This document shows, in pieces, positions 20,101-30,135 of a DNA stretch of 64,000 nucleotides; position 1 is the first letter of the stretch, and each line of letters opens with the position of its first letter. Origin of the DNA: Sporothrix humicola (Eukaryota > Ascomycota > Sordariomycetes > Ophiostomatales > Ophiostomataceae); NCBI GenBank assembly GCA_021396245.1, contig WNYE01000015.1, forward strand, positions 416,060 to 480,059. Reading direction: 5' to 3'. The notes under the pieces are model-generated. The model did no database searches and was not told where the DNA came from. It saw nothing but the letters and a program-made list of their open reading frames with translations. The translations under genes were made by a program, and so were the position numbers.

Positions 20101-21900
20101 CAACCACAGAAGAAGGCACTGGCGAGCCAACGTCAGTTGACGACGTCTGAGGACCGACAGGAGTTGACGACGTCTGAGGGCCAACAGGAGTCGAGCTAGT
20201 CTGCGACCCAACCGGTGTAGATGAATTCTGAGGCACAGTCATTGACGAGGGCATGGGAGGACCAAGCGGAGTTGAAGACTCTTCAGGACCAGTCTGGGGA
20301 AGGGTCACCGACGAGGGCATGGGAGGGCCAAGGGGAGTCGAAGACTCTTCAGGACTCGTCTGAGGAAGAGTCAACGACGAGGGCATGGGAGGGCCAAGGG
20401 GAGTTGAAGACTCTTCAGGACCCGTCTGTGGAAGAGTCACTGACGAGGGCATAGGGGGGCCCAGAGGCGTAGAAGATTCGACGGGGCCGACCTGGGTCGA
20501 TGAGGTCTGAGGAAGTGCAACACTGGACGGCATCGGAGGACCAAGCGGAGTGGACGACTCCGAAGGGCTGGAGGGGATGGTCGAAGACTGAGGAGCGGCC
20601 GAGGACGCCGAGGACGCCGAGGACGCCGAGGACGAGTTCGAATACGGACCGTGGCTGCTGAAAACAGGGCTGCTCAACACAACACTGCTCGGGACGCCCC
20701 CCTCACTGGGAACGCCACCAACGCTCGGCGTGGGACTGGCGACAGTAACACTGCTCGGACCGGCAGAAGAGCTGGCAGGAACACCGCCGTCGCTCGGGAC
20801 ACCACCTTCACTCGGAGTCGGGCTGTCGTTGATGGCGGTGCTGGAGGGAATGCCGCCCTCGCTTGGAAAGCCGCCCTCACTTGGGGTTGGGCTGGCCGGA
20901 GTAACACTGCTCGGGCCAGCGGAAGAGCTTTCAGGAACACCTCCTTCAGTTGGGTAGCCACCGTCACTTGGGAAACCGCCATCACTGGGATAGCCACCGT
21001 CGCTCGGGATGGGCTGTTGAAAACAACACTGCTGGGGCCGGCACTGCTGAGGGTGGTGCTCATGGGGCCGCCGCTGCTGCTCCAGAACTGAGACTCGCTG
21101 GAAATAGTAGTGCTCTGGGGTCCTCCAGAGCTGCTCCAGGACTGAGACTCGCTCGAGAGTGTTGTGCTCTCCGGCATCTCCGAGCTCGTGATCGTGGTCG
21201 TCATGGTCGTTGTGTTCTCATAGCCAACCTCGGGCGCCGGGTCTACGTCGGTCTCGTCTCTCCGGTACAGAGGCAGCTTCGGTTTGAACCAGCGCCGGCG
21301 TTTTGGAACAAGAGTCAGAGTATAGGTCGGGTCGAGCACCGTGTTGGTGATGCCGCCATTGCCGCCAGTGCCGCCATTGCCGCCAGTGCCGCCAGTGCCG
21401 CCAGTGCTAGTGCTGGTGATAGTAGTAATGCTGCTAGCAATAAAAGTGTGCTCTGTCAGCGAGGCCGGACAGCTGTAGATGACGGCGCTGGTCTCGGTCC
21501 AGACCGTTGTGACGACGAGGGCCGTGACCAATGTGTACGTTGAGCACATGGTCGTCACGGAAGGCGCTGCAAAAATATCCTCGGCGCCCGTGGTCCCTGG
21601 GACAGGGTTTGTGCCCGCCGTGGTCGGTGTTGGTGCGGCATAACCGCCGTTTGTTGCCGTCGTTTCTGCTTCTTCTGTCGGTGTCGGCGCCGCGTAGGTT
21701 TGCGGGCCCTCGTCGGTCGTGGTCGTTTGGACACCGCCAGTGACGCCAGTGACGACAGCTGTGATCGCATCGTCGGTCAGGCCGGCGGCAAAGTCGCGGA
21801 GCTGAAGAAGAAAGGCCGGCCAGGCAGACGCTGCTGGCATGGAGGCTGCAAAGGCGGCCAAAACAGCCATGCGCCGAATTGGCGCTCGTGAGAGCCGCAT
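17111..21900 (-). CDS. Giant repeat-rich, GPI-anchored fasciclin (FAS1) cell-surface protein, with one apparent frameshift
   Basis: Reading begins at the ATG at 21900 (MRLSRAPIRRMAVLAAFAAS, a signal peptide likely cut after ASA) and ends at 17111. Two frames must be joined near 21010; with one added base the product is about 1,596 residues. In order: signal peptide; a Thr-rich head with two Cys; basic sites resembling Kex2 targets (VPKRRRW, LYRRDE); GGxPS repeats; 22-residue ESSTPLGPPMPSS repeats; 9-residue GPQTSSTxV repeats; a Thr/Ser segment with two Cys; TSTPQT, TTSPNP and NTTP repeats; an Ala/Ser tract; a Gly-Ser tract; two FAS1 domains (first SLDDALKFAGCGNFLDFL, H-box-like VIQVLDGFFTIP; second ETEEILGYTNFANLVD to NIVLTNGVAHVVDDML); and a hydrophobic tail (TGLAVTVAVSAILFSVVF) after small residues, as in GPI signals. 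In fungi FAS1 proteins act in adhesion. The stalk should be heavily O-mannosylated. Confidence 0.85.
18174..18465 (-). repeat. Gly-Ser dipeptide coding repeat of the fasciclin gene
   Basis: Tandem 6-bp units encode a Gly-Ser/Gly-Asp run of roughly 90 residues that joins the Ala tract to the FAS1 domains. Synonymous codons vary from unit to unit (ggc/ggt/gga/ggg with tcn/agt), so the array is old or under selection for the protein sequence rather than a fresh expansion. Confidence 0.85.
18495..18845 (-). repeat. Ala/Ser-rich coding tract of the fasciclin gene
   Basis: Encodes about 115 residues that are almost only Ala, Ser and a few Gln, Asp and Asn, in runs of up to nine Ala. It is likely helical, or a flexible stalk, in contrast with the extended Pro-rich repeats before it. 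Confidence 0.8.
18862..19077 (-). repeat. NTTP/NTSP 12-bp coding minisatellite
   Basis: About 16 four-residue units (Asn-Thr-Thr-Pro, with Asn-Thr-Ser-Pro and Asp-Thr-Thr-Pro variants). Many units contain an N-x-S/T-like triplet, but the following Pro should reduce N-glycosylation; O-glycosylation is more likely. Confidence 0.8.
19078..19368 (-). repeat. TTSPNP 18-bp coding minisatellite
   Basis: Roughly 16 identical six-residue units (Thr-Thr-Ser-Pro-Asn-Pro). The protein repeat is perfect while third positions differ between units, which points to selection on the peptide. Confidence 0.85.
19370..19640 (-). repeat. TSTPQT 18-bp coding minisatellite
   Basis: About 14 six-residue units (Thr-Ser-Thr-Pro-Gln/Glu-Thr). 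It directly abuts the TTSPNP array and has the same 18-bp period, so the two may have a common origin. Confidence 0.8.
19930..20225 (-). repeat. GPQTSSTxV 27-bp coding minisatellite
   Basis: About ten units of nine residues (Gly-Pro-Gln-Thr-Ser-Ser-Thr-Gln/Pro-Val) with a few truncated or altered units (for example VGSPVPSSVV). Confidence 0.8.
20226..20565 (-). repeat. ESSTPLGPPMPSS 66-bp coding repeat
   Basis: Five copies of a segment containing ESSTPLGPPMPSS. The inner copies have a 22-residue period (ending VTLPQTGPE); the outermost copy is longer. The units are similar at nucleotide level, suggesting recent duplication. Confidence 0.8.
20690..21012 (-). repeat. GGxPS coding repeat of the fasciclin gene
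   Basis: Encodes units such as PSDGGYPSDGGF and PSEGGVPSS interleaved with SSAGPSSVT blocks. Its left-hand neighbour (upstream in the gene) is the probable one-base deletion near 21010. Confidence 0.75.
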
Positions 21901-24900
21901 TGTGTGTGCCTATGAGGAGAGTGACGGAAGGGAAGAGGGAAAGGGGGAGGGAGGAAGGCGTGAGTGACGGAAGGGAAATGTCACGACGATGCAGTCAAAT
22001 ACATAATCTGTCTGGCGCCTCTCAAAATGTAAATAAAAAAGGGGGAATAAAAATATGAGGTCAAAGACACTCTTCCGGATTGTGAGTGTTGTCGTTTGTC
22101 GATGTTTGTTGATATGGGAAGGGATGAAAATATTGGTGTAAGTGACAGGAGATAGCTCCGAAAAGTAAATAAAGGGAAAACAACAAGGACGAAGATTGAA
22201 GAAAAGAAATGTTCTGGTTTTGCCTGGGCCACGAAAAATTATGGTATTTTCTTGTCCCCTCTGGTGATTTCCTACTTGGGAGAGCTGCTTTGCGTGGCTG
22301 TCGGTCGCTCCTACTGCAGGTACCTGAGTAACGATATGTGGGAAGGTGCAATGGGGATGTATTGGACGATGGTCGATAGACGACGATGGGCAGGTGCGAA
22401 TATCGATTTTGTAGGGCGGCGCCAAGCCTTTTTGACTAGCTTGTAAGAGAGGGAAAGAGCAGATGGCAACAGACGGTAAACGGCAAGAGACGAAACGGAA
22501 GGAGCAACTGTGTTCGTGCAGACTCCTAATTGTATACAGATTGCGAGCCTTCTGTGTGCTACTTCTGCTGTGTTCTGGGACAATTCAAATGAGAGGGAAA
22601 TGCTTGACAGAAATCTGGCTGTGATACATGTTTTTTTGCCAGTTAAACTGTGAAAAGACGGATGGCAAAAGAGGCAATAAGAATCAACCAGCGAAATACG
22701 ACATAGTCGACATGAAATAATACTGAGAAAAATCACACCAAAATAAAAATAGAGGCAGAAGCACATGAATAGGTCGAAAAAAAATTAAGAAGAAAAAGGA
22801 AAAGAAAACAACTAGCGGCAGGGTCCAGAGTGGTCCAGGAGGGGCTGGGATGCCCAAAAGAGAGACAATATTAGAGACTAGTCACTGCTGCAGCCCGTTT
22901 TTTCTAGTTGACATGGGAGGAGGGGACCCAGAGGCCACCAATTTTGAGGCAACGGAGGGACGGAGGGTCTGTCTGGTTTTGTCGACAATATTCATGGGTA
23001 AAACGGAGCTGTTGCGACCTGAACGACGGCGCCGAGTTGGGGGCCGCCTGCGAGACCGGTGAGGCCTGTAAGTCGTAGGGCTTTCAAGGTTTGCGATTTT
23101 TGCGATTTTTGCGATGCTTGCGATCGACAAAGTGACGAATTGACTATCACCAGCCTCGGTAAAAGACGATCATGAAAAGCGAGACGAAGCAGACGATAAC
23201 GAGGGCCAAATGGCGAAAAGATAAATAAAACATGTTTGGAGTAAAATCAAGGCAAAGGCGCTCATCTGGAGAGCTCATCCCTTGGCTTGCTTTTTTGGTG
23301 ATCTTTTCCCTATTCTTGATCAGGACCCTTCTATTTTTTTCTGTGCTGATCGTGACAATGTCGCACGGATTTGTCCGTCTTTGCGAGGCCGGGCCGCCGA
23401 CGATCCAGACCCAAGTAAAAATTCGCAGGAAGACCCGTCGTAATACCTCGTACGAACACATCAACACTGCATACTCTGCACAAATCTGACAGGGGAGCTC
23501 GCATTGGCAGGCGTTGAACTCGCAGACTTGCAGCTTGACAGAGGATAACGCATGAATGCACATCTGGCAGATCACTTTTGTGTCCTGTGTACTCCGTGCC
23601 ATAACAAGATTTTGACGTTCAGCTTGGTGAGTGTCTTTGTGTATCCCAAGATTCCGCACAAAACGGACGCCATTGGCTGAGCAAAACACGGGCAGCAAAA
23701 CAAAGACGCTCGTAAAAAACCGCGATGAAGAAATAAGGAGTGAGAAAGAGAAGAAAACGAGCAGAATAAGACGTAGCAGATGTTGCCATGGCCGAGCAAG
23801 TCGCATTACTGGCACTGACAACTTGAAGGTCGAAAGACGTGGAGAAGAGGCGGCGCCAGCTCCCCGGTCACCTCCCCGAGGATGGTGTACTGCATCTGCG
23901 CAAACTTGCAAGCCACTCTTTATTTTTGACTCAGGCTGGGTCATCCATTGGCCACCCCGTCGTGCAATGCATGACTACTTTTCGTCGTGATTTTTCCCCT
24001 TCTTTTTCTTTTTGCCATGGCTTCCATTCTGGGCCTACCTTTTCGTGTCCCGCTTTCATCACCTTTCTATGACCACAAAATTCGTATTCTGCCTTGCATT
24101 GCGGCTCTCCAACAAGGGAAAGGGATGCCGTCGTACACTTGCGAAACTAAAGCTAAATAGAGGTGATCAAAGTTGATCGGTGAGTGGTTTGTTCGCAGTT
24201 TGTCGGCCACAGTCTACTTTTCTCATCTTGCCCCGTCATTTTGCCGATTTGTCTGAGAAACGGAGCAAATCGGTGGGGAGTTGGCCAGTGTCTTTCCTAC
24301 TTTCTTGCCAGGCTTCCACTGATGCTCATCTTCAGTGCCAATTGGGCCTATCACACACAGCATCTCGCAGTGTCTTTCCATTGTCTTATTCTCTCATCTG
24401 CTTCTTCTCGCCTTCTTTTTCCTTCTGAAATGTCTTGCATGTTGGTCTTGTTCCTTGCTTCTCTCTCTGAAATTGTGGCAATTTCGTTCGTACCCAAGCA
24501 GACAGAACATGCAATATGCACTTGCACGGTAACGGAGCATTTTTTCCTTCTCCTCGTCTTGCTCCTTTCCTGTTCTGGTTTCTTCTTTCTCGCTCTTTTC
24601 ATTTTTTAGCCCTACGCAGACATGGTCCCGGCGCTAGCCCAAGCCCATGTGGACGCCTCCTTTTGTCTCTTTGTCTCTTTTGGTTCTTCAACTCTTTTTT
24701 CTGAAGCCAAGCATGAAGAGACAGAGTATGGAGTACCGTAATACAAACAACAATACCAGGCCTGTCAGAACTTACAGGGGAGGTGTGCCGTAAGGCGGGA
24801 GGCGTTAAATGCCAAGTTTGCCAAGGAAAGCTCTGGGGACAGCACACTGTGGCATCACAAAACGGCACGAGACACTACCCATTCCTTCGCCATCCACGTC

Positions 24901-27784
24901 GTCGGGTTCCTTGTGTGCTGACTGGCAGAAATCGGTTCAGCCCACACGAATTTGAATACCACCATCTTGTGTTTGTGCTTGTGCTTCTGATTTGGCTTGG
25001 GCTTGGGCCTTGTGCCGCATCTACAGGCTCTATGGCTGCCCAGGGCCCTTGCTTCTGTTTACTTGGGAGTGGAGGTGGCCCACAAAGTGCAACTCTGCAT
25101 CTCTGTTTTTGGAAAGCTTTTGGCGATGGTGGTTTGCTGTCTCATTCGTGGGTGGGCTTTCAGCTTGAATAGTGTGCCAGACCGATGCGCAATTATTGAA
25201 AAGCTAAACCCAACAGGGACGATCTCGACAGAGCAGCGCTTGAGTGTTTCTGCTACCACTCTCGCTGTCGAATACTGAGGTACGAAGTAGAAAAAAAAGA
25301 TGACAAGACAAGACAATAAAAAGTGATTAGATGCGCGGAAAAGTTTTCAGCGTGCAACATTGTGACGGCAAATCACGATGTGGATGGGCGGAAGCAACAG
25401 AGAGATGTGCCGCTGTTCCAGGTGACGAAATATTTGAACGGAGGACGAGAAAAGTGAGATGCAAAAATCAAAGCAAGGGATGGACATCTCCGAGATGGGG
25501 GCCGGAAACGAGAACAGAAAAGAAGATTGAAGAAAAGAAGAAAAGCGAGACTCGGATCAAATAGAACAGCAGAAAAATTCAAGAAAGAGATCAAGCAACA
25601 GACAGAAACTGAGTAAAGAGCGACAGATGTGCACGATCTTCAGCATAAAGAGGAACCTGAAGGAAGCTCGGTAGATGGCGATAGGTGCGTTCATCGTGAC
25701 AAGACCCTGTAAAATAGAAGAAAGAAGAAACTGGAGTGGGGGAGGACAGAGATCGGCACCCAGGTGCCGGCCGACATAACAGAGACATTTGAGAGACAGT
25801 CACCGACAGTCGAGATAGTGACGATAGCAACAAGGGATGAAAGGATGGCGACACGGGGACGCACATGGTAGACGGGGAAGCGACGGCTGGGCATCCCTCT
25901 CTGTCACTAACAGTTGGGGCTAAACAGTGGCGGGGAGGAATAAGAATGAAAGCTCAAGAAAAGGGGACAGGGGCTTGTGGAACGGGAAGGGCCTGGCCTC
26001 GTCTTAGAGTCTGGGCCGGCTCTGACTCTACTGTTAAGAAAACAGTGGCCTCGTATGCCGTCCAGTCGCCATCAAGAACAAAAAGGAGACGAAAAAAACG
26101 ACGAAAAACGGAAGACAAAAAGAGACAGACGACAGGCCCGACAGCGTCCCAAGTGGACGGTCTCAACGGTTCTAGCCCTCGCTCAGCTCTGGCGGCGTGC
26201 ACCAGGCTAACCCTGATAGAGCCGGTCTTGCGTGCAAGTCCCCACCCCTGAACGGCCACTAGTGGCATGGGCCCTACCGGTGGTAAACAAATAAAATGGA
26301 AAATCGATAATGGGAAATGGGGGAAAAGCGAGAGGCGAGGAGAGGCAAAGCAGACAAAGGCAGACCAGAGGGCCAGACTGGCCAGACTTCCAGGCGTGCC
26401 ACTGGAGATAGGGTGAAGACGAAGGATGGAGAGAAGGAGAAGAGGAAAAAAGAGAAGAAGAGAAAGAGAGACAGGGGAGCACAACGTGCATCGATAGGGC
26501 AGAAGGCGGCAGACGGCGGGCACTCCGTGAGGCTATTGTCTTCATTGGGTCCAAGTGATGCGAGTGATTCGTTGTCGGGACACGCAATGCCTTGGGTTAT
26601 GGGATGGTTGTCCGTTTCGTAAAGCCTAGGCTGGTGTCTCGAATGTCGACTTTTGTTGCGTCGTGTATCTTGTGTCTTGGTCGAGAATGCTGCGGGAAGG
26701 GCTGGACATGTGGCAAGGCGGCGTCTGGTGAGCCTGGGGGTACGGAGTAAGTCAGAAGGTAAAGAGGTCGCAGAATCGAAAAAAGAAGAAGAAAATACTG
26801 TGTGTTGTTGCATCTTGTTAGCGGGTGGGAAACGCTGCGAGATTGTCGTCGTGCTGATATGATCTTCAAGGAAAGAGCCGATACCAGTCTGCCCTCCGTG
26901 CGCCTTCCAAGACGAGCAATATTATGTGAATTTGTGCTGCTGAGAACAGCCTCGTTCCTTCTCTCATCTGCACCTCGACGGTATCTTGTCTAGCTCATGC
27001 CTGCCCATTCTATTCCTCGCACCTTCCCTCTTTACTTTTGGCCTCGTTCACAGTGGCCACGACAGTTGTCGCGCTTGTCCACTTTGGAGCTCTGGTCAAT
27101 AACGCTACTCGCAAGCTTTCAACGTCTTTTCCTGAAGTATTGGTTTTATTTCCTAGGCTCGTCTATTTTCACTCATATTTTTCTATCAATATTTTACCCC
27201 GGTAGTTAGCGAGTCCCTCCCTTCTGGTCTGGGCTCCGATCGCTCCTTCCCTGCATAACACCACGATTGCCAGTTGTGCCAAGACATTTTCCTTTTGCTT
27301 CTTTCCCCATCCTGCCTCTTTTGCTCGTTCTTTCCTTCTCTCTGCCTCGTGTTGTCTCCATCTCTCCTTCCCGTTTTGCCTCAACCACCTCCCTCATTCT
27401 TTCCTCCCCAGAGCATACGTGGACAAGTTGCCCCCTATCTGCAGCTCGTGCAAATTGTCTACAAAGCTGGCTAGCCTCCTCATCGTGACATTAACACAAA
27501 ACATCACCCCAAGACAATAACACAACCTTGGCCCTGCCGCCTCCGCTGGACGTCGCTAGGAGCACCAGTTTTCTGTCTTGGCTCAGTTTGCCGTCTCCGC
27601 GTTGCCTTTTCTCGTCTTCTTTCCTCGCATTCTTTCTTTTGGAGAACTACGGCCATTTTCACTCCTTGGATCGTGATCTTTGATCGCATCCGATATCCAC
27701 GCCTTTTCTTTCTTTTCTTTCCTTTTTTTCCCAGCTCCTTTCTGGCATCGACTTTCCTATCCTCACCACACTCCATCCGTCACA
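21901..27784. other. 5.9-kb gene-free divergent intergenic region
   Basis: No gene is supportable between the divergent fasciclin and membrane-protein genes. Open frames of up to 265 residues (23147-23944 minus) lack GC-rich third positions, domains or a plausible signal. Present are a four-copy 9-bp array at 23092-23127, one TACGGAGTA motif (26741-26749), and from about 27260 to 27784 a long C/T-rich leader ending at the ATG at 27785. The first 500 bp beside the fasciclin gene are A-rich on the plus strand. Confidence 0.65.
23092..23127. repeat. 9-bp tandem array, four copies
   Basis: Units tgcgatttt, tgcgatttt, tgcgatgct and tgcgatcga in register, in noncoding DNA. Confidence 0.85.
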
Positions 27785-29788
27785 ATGGTTTACTCTTCGG
27801 CGCCCCAGCTGGCGTCGACCTACAAGCTATGGCATCGCTTCACGATGCCTATCGACGGTGGCCAGCGCGATGCCATTGCCGTCCCCGGCTACGTTGCCGA
27901 CCAGCTTAACTCTGCATACACCATCATGGTCACAACTATGATCGTGAACGTGTGGTGCATCTGCTTCGCACTCGGATTCTTCTACATTATGCGGCACAAC
28001 AACGAGCTCGGCTCGCTGTCCTCCAATCTCTGGAACAAGCGCGCGTCCATGTCGGACTCGCTCATGAGTCTCCTGCAAAAGCAGTCCTCCCACTGGAAGC
28101 GGTGGTGGGTGTACCCGGCCATTGGCATCATCATCAGCTGCTGGGTGGCCGAGACGGTGCTGTCCATTATTGTCCCGCCCTACATCTTTATCGACACGGC
28201 TGCGCCTGTCAACGTCAACTCCATTATCGTCCCGCCGAACTCGGGCACGTCCAACTCGGCCACGGCACAGCTCTTCTCTCTCGACGTTCCGGCCGCTTTG
28301 CGTGCGGTCGGCGGCGCCCTGGTGGCTGCCAGCGATATCACGGAGCGCGTCACCATCTCGCAGCGCGACATTGGCACCACTTCCGACTTTGAGCCCATCC
28401 AGGAGATTGACTATGACTACTACATCACGGGCTATGATCTCGGACTGCAGCATCAGTCAACTCTCCAGCTCAATGTCCAGGGCTCGTGCCGCACCGAGTA
28501 TGGCTGGCTCGTGTCGAGCACCAACAAGTCTGGCTACACCAACGACACCTACGCCATCATGGGTGATGCTAAAAAGAACGGCTACATCTCGCTTTCTCTC
28601 TACGACGGCCCCAGCCCGACTGCCTTTTTCTACACGGGCGATGACGGCGAAGGTATCGGCAACACGACGTATGCCGCATTTATTTCATCCGTCGACCGCG
28701 TGAGCTTCACACCTGGAACTGATGCGCTCTACTACACGGGCACAGACCAGCAGCAGGACTCGTATCTTGCCGATGCCGACTACATTGTTCAGCCTGGCCG
28801 GCCCGTTCTGTCTTGCTGGGAGTCGAACATTTGGTCGTTTGCCGGCTCCAACAGCTCCGTGATTGGTCTCAACAACACGGCTCTGCCTGGCCTCAACATG
28901 CCTCTGGCTCTGCAGCTGATCTTTGCTCGCTACCTGGGTGCCCCCCGCATTGAGAGCATTGGCACAGAGCTGGGTCTGGGCGCTCTTCAGTCCAGTACTA
29001 CCGCTCTCGGCACGATCTTTGATGCCGGCAGCTCCTCCGCTTTCTCTGATCTGCAGCGCCTGGTCCTGGCTGCGTTTATTGCGAGCGCCAACACGCTGAC
29101 GGACACGACTCTGTCGTCTTCCTACCTGGGCTCGCGCACAAGCTCTGGCAACCTGATTTACGGCGAGGACAACAAGCCGTTGGATGGTGCCGACGAGTTC
29201 GTTGTGTGGAGTGCTGATGTGTCCACCATTTCCGTGCGCTCTGCTATTATCATCCCTGTCGTGACCGTTGCCACGTCGCTGCTTGTGTTTATTGTGCTCA
29301 AGTACACGCCGCTGGCCAGTGTCAACACGCTTGACATTCTCGAGCTGCAGAAGAACATTTACGAAAAGTACCCGGATGCCGACCTCACCATGTACGATGC
29401 GGCCACCTGGCAGGTGCAGATGAAGATTCCGCTGGTCGGTGAGCGCCGTCTGCCGTGGGCCAACTGGGGCGCCAACGCCAATGCCCTGAACCGACAGCAG
29501 CAGCAGGACGCCTACCAGGCACCAGAACAACCTACCTACGCCGACACAGGCGATTTGGAGAAGCAGCAGCAGACACACACTGTCACGACAGTTGGCCCTC
29601 CCGGCACGCCGCCGTCGCCGCCTGCTGGTGGCTTCTACAGCGCACCCGAGCAGCCTACATATGCTGCGGCACCAGCACCGGCGCAGAGCTACAGCACGGC
29701 CGTCGAGTCGACGCTGGCCAACCAGGAGCACGAAGTCGCTGCTGCAGTCGCACAGGAGGAGGCCGACAAGCCAGAGGCCTCAAAGTAG
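27785..29788 (+). CDS. Unrecognised three-pass membrane protein with a large ectodomain
   Basis: Single exon, 667 residues, starting at MVYSSAPQLASTYKLWHRFT (ATG in context cacaATGg after a C/T-rich leader). Strong codon bias and length support a real gene. Three hydrophobic spans are visible at about 44-66 (YTIMVTTMIVNVWCICFALG), 106-128 (WVYPAIGIIISCWVAETVLS) and 486-508 (AIIIPVVTVATSLLVFIVLK). Residues 130-485 between spans 2 and 3 would lie on one side of the membrane; they contain several N-x-S/T sites (NKSG, NDTY, NTTY, NSSV, NNTA) and few Cys (GSCRTEY, LSCWESN), as expected of an extracellular or lumenal domain. The tail (509-667) is rich in Pro, Gln, Glu and Ala, with two copies of APEQPTYA. 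I recognise no domain. It resembles conserved hypothetical membrane proteins of filamentous fungi. Function unknown. Confidence 0.85.
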   Translation: MVYSSAPQLASTYKLWHRFTMPIDGGQRDAIAVPGYVADQLNSAYTIMVTTMIVNVWCICFALGFFYIMRHNNELGSLSSNLWNKRASMSDSLMSLLQKQSSHWKRWWVYPAIGIIISCWVAETVLSIIVPPYIFIDTAAPVNVNSIIVPPNSGTSNSATAQLFSLDVPAALRAVGGALVAASDITERVTISQRDIGTTSDFEPIQEIDYDYYITGYDLGLQHQSTLQLNVQGSCRTEYGWLVSSTNKSGYTNDTYAIMGDAKKNGYISLSLYDGPSPTAFFYTGDDGEGIGNTTYAAFISSVDRVSFTPGTDALYYTGTDQQQDSYLADADYIVQPGRPVLSCWESNIWSFAGSNSSVIGLNNTALPGLNMPLALQLIFARYLGAPRIESIGTELGLGALQSSTTALGTIFDAGSSSAFSDLQRLVLAAFIASANTLTDTTLSSSYLGSRTSSGNLIYGEDNKPLDGADEFVVWSADVSTISVRSAIIIPVVTVATSLLVFIVLKYTPLASVNTLDILELQKNIYEKYPDADLTMYDAATWQVQMKIPLVGERRLPWANWGANANALNRQQQQDAYQAPEQPTYADTGDLEKQQQTHTVTTVGPPGTPPSPPAGGFYSAPEQPTYAAAPAPAQSYSTAVESTLANQEHEVAAAVAQEEADKPEASK

Positions 29789-30135
29789 AGATGACTTGTG
29801 CTTGTCCTCGTTTATTTTGGTTTATTTGATTTGCAGCGTTCATCACATTCGTTTGAAAGCATTTGGTTTGCGGTTTTGAATCTGCCCATATTTGTTCATT
29901 CATTTATTACATATCATGTTACTTTGTCCTTTTTCCTCATATATCCAGCCAGAGTTTATTTATATTTGCAAAAATAAGGGATGGATTTTCTTTTGGTATA
30001 GAGTTTAATCAGTGTCTTTGTTCTTTATTATTTTACAAGCATTATTTCACATTTACAGTTTCCTTTTTTGGTTGAAATTCGAGAAAACGAGTGCATTGGA
30101 TACTATGGTGTTGAAAACCACATGCTGCCCTAACT
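29789..30135. terminator. Convergent 3' region of the membrane-protein and tyrosinase genes
   Basis: 347 bp, strongly T-rich on the plus strand, between two converging stop codons. No gene is visible. Confidence 0.5.

Noticed and set aside
20995..21025. A 16-bp GT...AG segment at the fasciclin frame change as a micro-intron
   Set aside because: Too short to splice, and removing it leads to the third frame, not the one that continues.
20995..21025. Programmed -1 ribosomal frameshift
   Set aside because: No slippery X-XXY-YYZ heptamer in the incoming frame; a lost C in a C run explains the change more simply.
23147..23944. 265-residue minus-strand frame as a membrane protein
   Set aside because: Hydrophobic runs come from T-rich DNA; no codon bias, no family and no start context.
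26150..26260. Structured RNA-like GC-rich segment
   Set aside because: No conserved core of tRNA, 5S rRNA or snRNA could be recognised; pairing was not convincing.
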